Shown here: positions 60,858 to 64,000 of the stretch, piece after piece
Position numbering within the stretch: position 1 is the stretch's first letter
How the letters are laid out: each line of letters opens with the position of its first letter
NCBI RefSeq assembly: GCF_000756305.1
Contig: NZ_JRFE01000026.1
Span: 311,200-375,199 of the forward strand
Source of the DNA: Myxosarcina sp. GI1
Lineage (GTDB): Bacteria > Cyanobacteriota > Cyanobacteriia > Cyanobacteriales > Xenococcaceae
Length of the DNA: 64,000 nt
Reading direction: 5' to 3'
The notes under the pieces: model-generated
What the model was told of the DNA's origin: nothing
Seen by the model: the letters and a program-made list of their open reading frames with translations, nothing else
The model's database searches: none
Program-made: the position numbers and the translations under genes

Positions 60858-62639
60858 TTACGATACACCCGTTAATTCTTTAGTTTCGTTGTCATTAGTA
60901 GTTTCTGTCGCCGTTTCTAGTTTTTCTTCTTTAGATCTCGATCGCAACTTACGAGTTAAAGCTGGTGCGTAGAACATTACGGCAATGCCCAACACCACTA
61001 AAGCCGAACCAATCCAGGTTAAAGCTGTTACCCAGGCTGGTTCCCGCTTTACTTGCAGGGTAGACTGTTGTAAATCCCCAGGATTCCAAGAAGCTTGAGC
61101 AATTTTCCAACCGCGATACCAGGTAGGATGGTTCATCCATACTTTGCGTTGTTCTACTACTCCATTGGCTTTATCTTCGATACGAATTTTACTCGTCCAC
61201 ATTGCCACAGAATCGGAACCTTCATTGCGATCGACAATAAAGTCTTCCAGTTTAATACCAAAAGGAATTTGTATCAGCTTGGGAGTAAATGCTGCAAAAA
61301 TTTCACCATCTGGATCGTTAATAGTAGTGGGTTCTCCCCAGGGCAACCAAGCTTCGTTTTGCGATTGCGTTTTAATAAGTAGTGCTGGCGATCCCTGTAG
61401 TTGGCGATCTTCTACTGGAACGACTTGGCGGTGAATTTGAGCGTGAGGAATAAATTCTTCTAAAGTAATTTGAAAATCTGCCCAACCAGGAGTTACAGAC
61501 TTGCCGACTGCTAAACTATCAGATTTAAAGCCATGAGAAGATTTGGCTGCATAGTAAAGTTGGTTGTTTTCGTTGACTATAATTTTAAAGTAATCTTCGG
61601 CTTCTGGGGGCTGTACTTGATAGGCAAGCTGTAAATTTTCGATGTTGTCTCCCTCTACCAAAGTATGAACGGGGGGTAGATCGGCTTTACCAAATACAAA
61701 CCAGCGTTCTATTCCACTTTTTGAAGCTACTTCTAATAAAACCGCAGGATTATTAAACTGTTGCGAGGCGGTAGTAGGAAAATTATTTTTATCTAAGCGG
61801 AAGTCGGGAAAGAAGTCTAAAACTTTTATTTGTAAGTCTTTAATTTTTGCTGGCTGAGATTTGGTTTCTAGAACATCTATAGTTTTACTGTTGGTTGCTG
61901 TGGCTACTTCAATCGTTCCCCAGGGATGAGCTTTCTCTTGTGGTGGCGATAATAACTGCTGGAGTTCGGGTTGACTATCGGCTTCAACAATTTCTAGTTC
62001 GGCTATTCCTAAAGTAAGCTGACTATATGCCGTAGGTGCAACTGCTAAGGAACGGGTTATGGTTTGTCCCATGCGATCGCTCTTTAAACTCAATTTAACA
62101 GCAGGATTATCTACCGTCGCGCTGTCAACAAAATCAACCGTTTGTACGGCATTTTCTGTATAGCCTGCTAGTTCTAAACCTGCAAACTTACTGGGGTTTA
62201 CGGTGCCGTCTTGTCTGACAAAAATACTGCTTTGCTTAATCTCACCATCGGCAGACATAACTTCAATTAAATTACCTTCTATTCTCAGGCGATCGCTCGC
62301 AGGGCGATCGGTTCTTACCAGCAACATTCCTTCCGTTCCTAAATGAATCACTGCTGCCGAACCTGCAATGATGACAATCAAACCCAAGTGGGTAAGAGCA
62401 AAACCAATTTTTCTCGCACCGCGCCAGGGATAGCGGTTTAATGCCGAAATTCCTAAGTTTATTGCCAGCAAAAACATTAGTCCCCCAAACCAGGGACTTT
62501 TATAAATTTCTTGCTGTACGGTAGTTGAACCTACCTGAGATTCATAAAAAGTCGCCCAAATAAGAATCCCGACAATTGCACTTAATAAAGGTACTGCTAG
62601 TTTTACCGAACCAATAAATCGCCAAACTCGCTCTAACAT
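60858..62639 (-). CDS. ResB-like System II cytochrome c biogenesis protein, large form
   Basis: A 593-residue membrane protein. N-terminal helices occur near residues 15-35, 50-65 and 80-100 (LLSAIVGILIWATFYES, GGLMFLLAINLGISALN, KIGFALTHLGLIVIIAGSAAVIHLG), followed by a long periplasmic beta-rich domain with RIEGNLIEV and the conserved VWMNHPTWYRGWKIAQASW near 500-520, and a last helix (about 545-565). It matches ResB/Ccs1-type haem-delivery partners. Standard cyanobacterial Ccs1 is ~450 residues and lacks the first-helix His-bearing THLGLI pattern seen here, so this is the partner of the large CcsA-like protein. Confidence 0.85.
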   Translation of the reverse strand: MLERVWRFIGSVKLAVPLLSAIVGILIWATFYESQVGSTTVQQEIYKSPWFGGLMFLLAINLGISALNRYPWRGARKIGFALTHLGLIVIIAGSAAVIHLGTEGMLLVRTDRPASDRLRIEGNLIEVMSADGEIKQSSIFVRQDGTVNPSKFAGLELAGYTENAVQTVDFVDSATVDNPAVKLSLKSDRMGQTITRSLAVAPTAYSQLTLGIAELEIVEADSQPELQQLLSPPQEKAHPWGTIEVATATNSKTIDVLETKSQPAKIKDLQIKVLDFFPDFRLDKNNFPTTASQQFNNPAVLLEVASKSGIERWFVFGKADLPPVHTLVEGDNIENLQLAYQVQPPEAEDYFKIIVNENNQLYYAAKSSHGFKSDSLAVGKSVTPGWADFQITLEEFIPHAQIHRQVVPVEDRQLQGSPALLIKTQSQNEAWLPWGEPTTINDPDGEIFAAFTPKLIQIPFGIKLEDFIVDRNEGSDSVAMWTSKIRIEDKANGVVEQRKVWMNHPTWYRGWKIAQASWNPGDLQQSTLQVKREPAWVTALTWIGSALVVLGIAVMFYAPALTRKLRSRSKEEKLETATETTNDNETKELTGVS

Positions 62640-63138
62640 ATTTGCTTAATTTATCTGGGTTTTTCAGTAAGGATATGCTACTTAGGCTAGTTGGTTTGCA
62701 GAACTGTTTTGTATCAAAATTAGCGAAAATATAACTTCAATGCGATAACAGCAAATTAATTTTCTTTTTGCGCATATTAAAACAGTAATTTTTATATATT
62801 TGTTATTTTCAATATATGCGATCGCTACTCTCTAATTTTAAACAATACGTAGTTTTAGAAATTTTTAAACGTTACATATATTGCTGCTTGACAACTTAAT
62901 GTTAATGTCTGTCTATCAAAATTTTTATTTTTAAAAGTCGATAGACAGACTTTTGTTTTTATAAATACAAGTTCTTATGCTATTTTTGCATTTTATTATG
63001 CAATAAACAGAAAACAGGATATATTTTGTAGTTTATTTTACAGTTTATTTTATTGAATAAATTTAAAAATAATTCTCGAACAAAGAAGTAGTTCATATAT
63101 TTTATAGAGAAGAGCGGAAAGCTATTTTGAGCCTTTAT
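62640..63138. other. 499-bp AT-rich spacer before the globin repeat array
   Basis: Very AT-rich with one HIP1 octamer at 62819 and no credible coding frame. It contains the strong inverted repeat at 62907-62950 and should hold the promoter region of the ResB-like gene to its left. Confidence 0.5.
62907..62957 (+). terminator. Terminator-like 11-bp inverted repeat without an upstream gene
   Basis: gtctgtctatc (62907-62917) and gatagacagac (62940-62950) pair perfectly around a 22-nt AT-rich loop, followed by TTTTGTTTTT. It reads rightward but no rightward gene lies to the left, so it may end a small RNA or act as a leader attenuator. Confidence 0.5.
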
Positions 63139-63918
63139 TTTGCTAATTTTGTTGTCTAAACAACAAAAAATACTGGTCGAATTAACAATTTAAGAACAAA
63201 CGTAAATTTTTAAATAATTATGTCTCTACAAGTAGAATTATTAGAGCAAAGCTTTAATGAAGTTAAGCTTTGCTAATTTTGTTGTCTAAACAACAAAAAA
63301 TACTGGTCGAATTAACAATTTAAGAACAAACGTAAATTTTTAAATAATTATGTCTCTACAAGTAGAATTATTAGAGCAAAGCTTTAATGAAGTTAAGCTT
63401 TGCTAATTTTGTTGTCTAAACAACAAAAAATACTGGTCGAATTAACAATTTAAGAACAAACGTAAATTTTTAAATAATTATGTCTCTACAAGTAGAATTA
63501 TTAGAGCAAAGCTTTAATGAAGTTAAGCTTTGCTAATTTTGTTGTCTAAACAACAAAAAATACTGGTCGAATTAACAATTTAAGAACAAACGTAAATTTT
63601 TAAATAATTATGTCTCTACAAGTAGAATTATTAGAGCAAAGCTTTAATGAAGTTAAGCTTTGCTAATTTTGTTGTCTAAACAACAAAAAATACTGGTCGA
63701 ATTAACAATTTAAGAACAAACGTAAATTTTTAAATAATTATGTCTCTACAAGTAGAATTATTAGAGCAAAGCTTTAATGAAGTTAAGCTTTGCTAATTTT
63801 GTTGTCTAAACAACAAAAAATACTGGTCGAATTAACAATTTAAGAACAAACGTAAATTTTTAAATAATTATGTCTCTACAAGTAGAATTATTAGAGCAAA
63901 GCTTTAATGAAGTTAAGC
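63139..63918 (+). repeat. Six perfect tandem copies of a 130-bp unit carrying the upstream region and start of a globin gene
   Basis: The unit repeats exactly every 130 bp (unit starts 63139, 63269, 63399, 63529, 63659, 63789). Each copy contains a 22-bp palindrome around ttgttgtctaaacaacaa, an AT-rich segment, an ATG (63220, 63350, 63480, 63610, 63740, 63870) and 16 codons reading MSLQVELLEQSFNEVK. In copies 1-5 this reading ends two codons later (LC then TAA); copy 6 continues into the globin gene. I found no mismatch between copies. Confidence 0.95.
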
Positions 63919-64000
63919 CACAAGCAGATAGTTTTTCTAGTAGTTTTTACAACAATCTGTTTACAGCTTATCCTGAAGCACAGCCTCTATTTGCTAACAC
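63870..64000 (+). CDS. Globin family protein, 3' end outside the window
   Basis: The first 44 residues read MSLQVELLEQSFNEVKP, then SSSFYNNLFTAYPEAQPLFANT, the A-to-C helix region of cyanobacterial globins that align with bacterial haemoglobin and the haem domain of flavohaemoglobin. The gene runs out of the window, so haem ligands (proximal His) and a possible flavin domain cannot be checked. Start ATG 63870 is in the sixth copy of the 130-bp array; the upstream five ATGs belong to 18-codon mini frames and do not join the gene, since 130 is not a multiple of three. Confidence 0.8.
   Translation, partial: MSLQVELLEQSFNEVKPQADSFSSSFYNNLFTAYPEAQPLFAN

Noticed and set aside
63139..63918. CRISPR array
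   Set aside because: The units are directly adjacent 130-bp copies without spacers, and contain a coding start and promoter-like segment. No cas genes are nearby.

Overview
The window is a stretch of cyanobacterial chromosome. This rests on genes largely confined to cyanobacteria (photosystem I subunit PsaK, orange carotenoid protein with its partner FRP, a DUF1830 protein, glucosylglycerol-phosphate phosphatase StpA), on the very frequent HIP1 octamer GCGATCGC, and on short heptamer tandem repeats (STRR type). Base composition is AT-rich. StpA points to the compatible solute glucosylglycerol, hence a marine or moderately halotolerant lineage. Gene style is compatible with a Pleurocapsales- or Chroococcales-type genome, but the exact taxon cannot be fixed from the sequence alone.

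Layout. 1-4.6 kb: the 3' part of a GTPase gene, two overlapping divergent membrane-protein genes (one apparently N-terminally truncated), a DUF433/DUF5615 toxin-antitoxin-like pair flanked by a direct repeat, a MazF-like remnant and an aldo/keto reductase. 4.7-6.5 kb: a complete IS1634-like insertion sequence with 17-bp terminal inverted repeats and a 5-bp target duplication, sitting in the loop of a palindrome. 6.6-14.4 kb: mutL, a coiled-coil/J-domain protein, psaK, a tRNA-Arg(CCU) gene split by a group I intron, a pentapeptide-repeat protein, a DICT-HD sensor and a B12-binding radical SAM protein. 15-24.3 kb: small conserved cyanobacterial genes, an orphan m5C methyltransferase, ispG, a VapBC-like pair, the photoprotection pair ocp/frp and a Crp-like regulator.

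24.4-40.7 kb: an SLC13 permease with RCK domains, an ABA4-like protein, two multi-spanning probable glycosyltransferases, an Rpn-family nuclease gene broken by one in-frame stop, a WD40-like membrane protein, cobO, pdhA, a phosphatase, an unusual MshEN/AAA-like fusion and an ammonium transporter. 40.7-54.8 kb: an oxidoreductase overlapping mazG, a His-rich CbiX chelatase under a cobalamin riboswitch, an SDR, a TspO-like protein, an acetyltransferase, nagA, a pentapeptide protein and a 1944-residue TamB-like protein.

55.3-64 kb: gloA, a Uma2-family protein, stpA coupled to an MMADHC-like B12-trafficking gene, and a large-form System II cytochrome c synthase pair (CcsA-like and ResB-like) interrupted by an oppositely oriented CcbP-like gene. 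The window ends in exactly six tandem copies of a 130-bp unit that carries the upstream region, start codon and first 16 codons of a globin gene; only the last copy runs into the globin.

Themes: photoprotection (ocp, frp, psaK), cobalt/B12 handling (riboswitch-cbiX, cobO, MMADHC-like, B12-binding radical SAM), and genome plasticity (IS, toxin-antitoxin pairs, tandem repeats, group I intron). I saw no CRISPR array and no recognisable multi-gene defence island. The most unusual structure is the 6 x 130 bp array in front of the globin gene.
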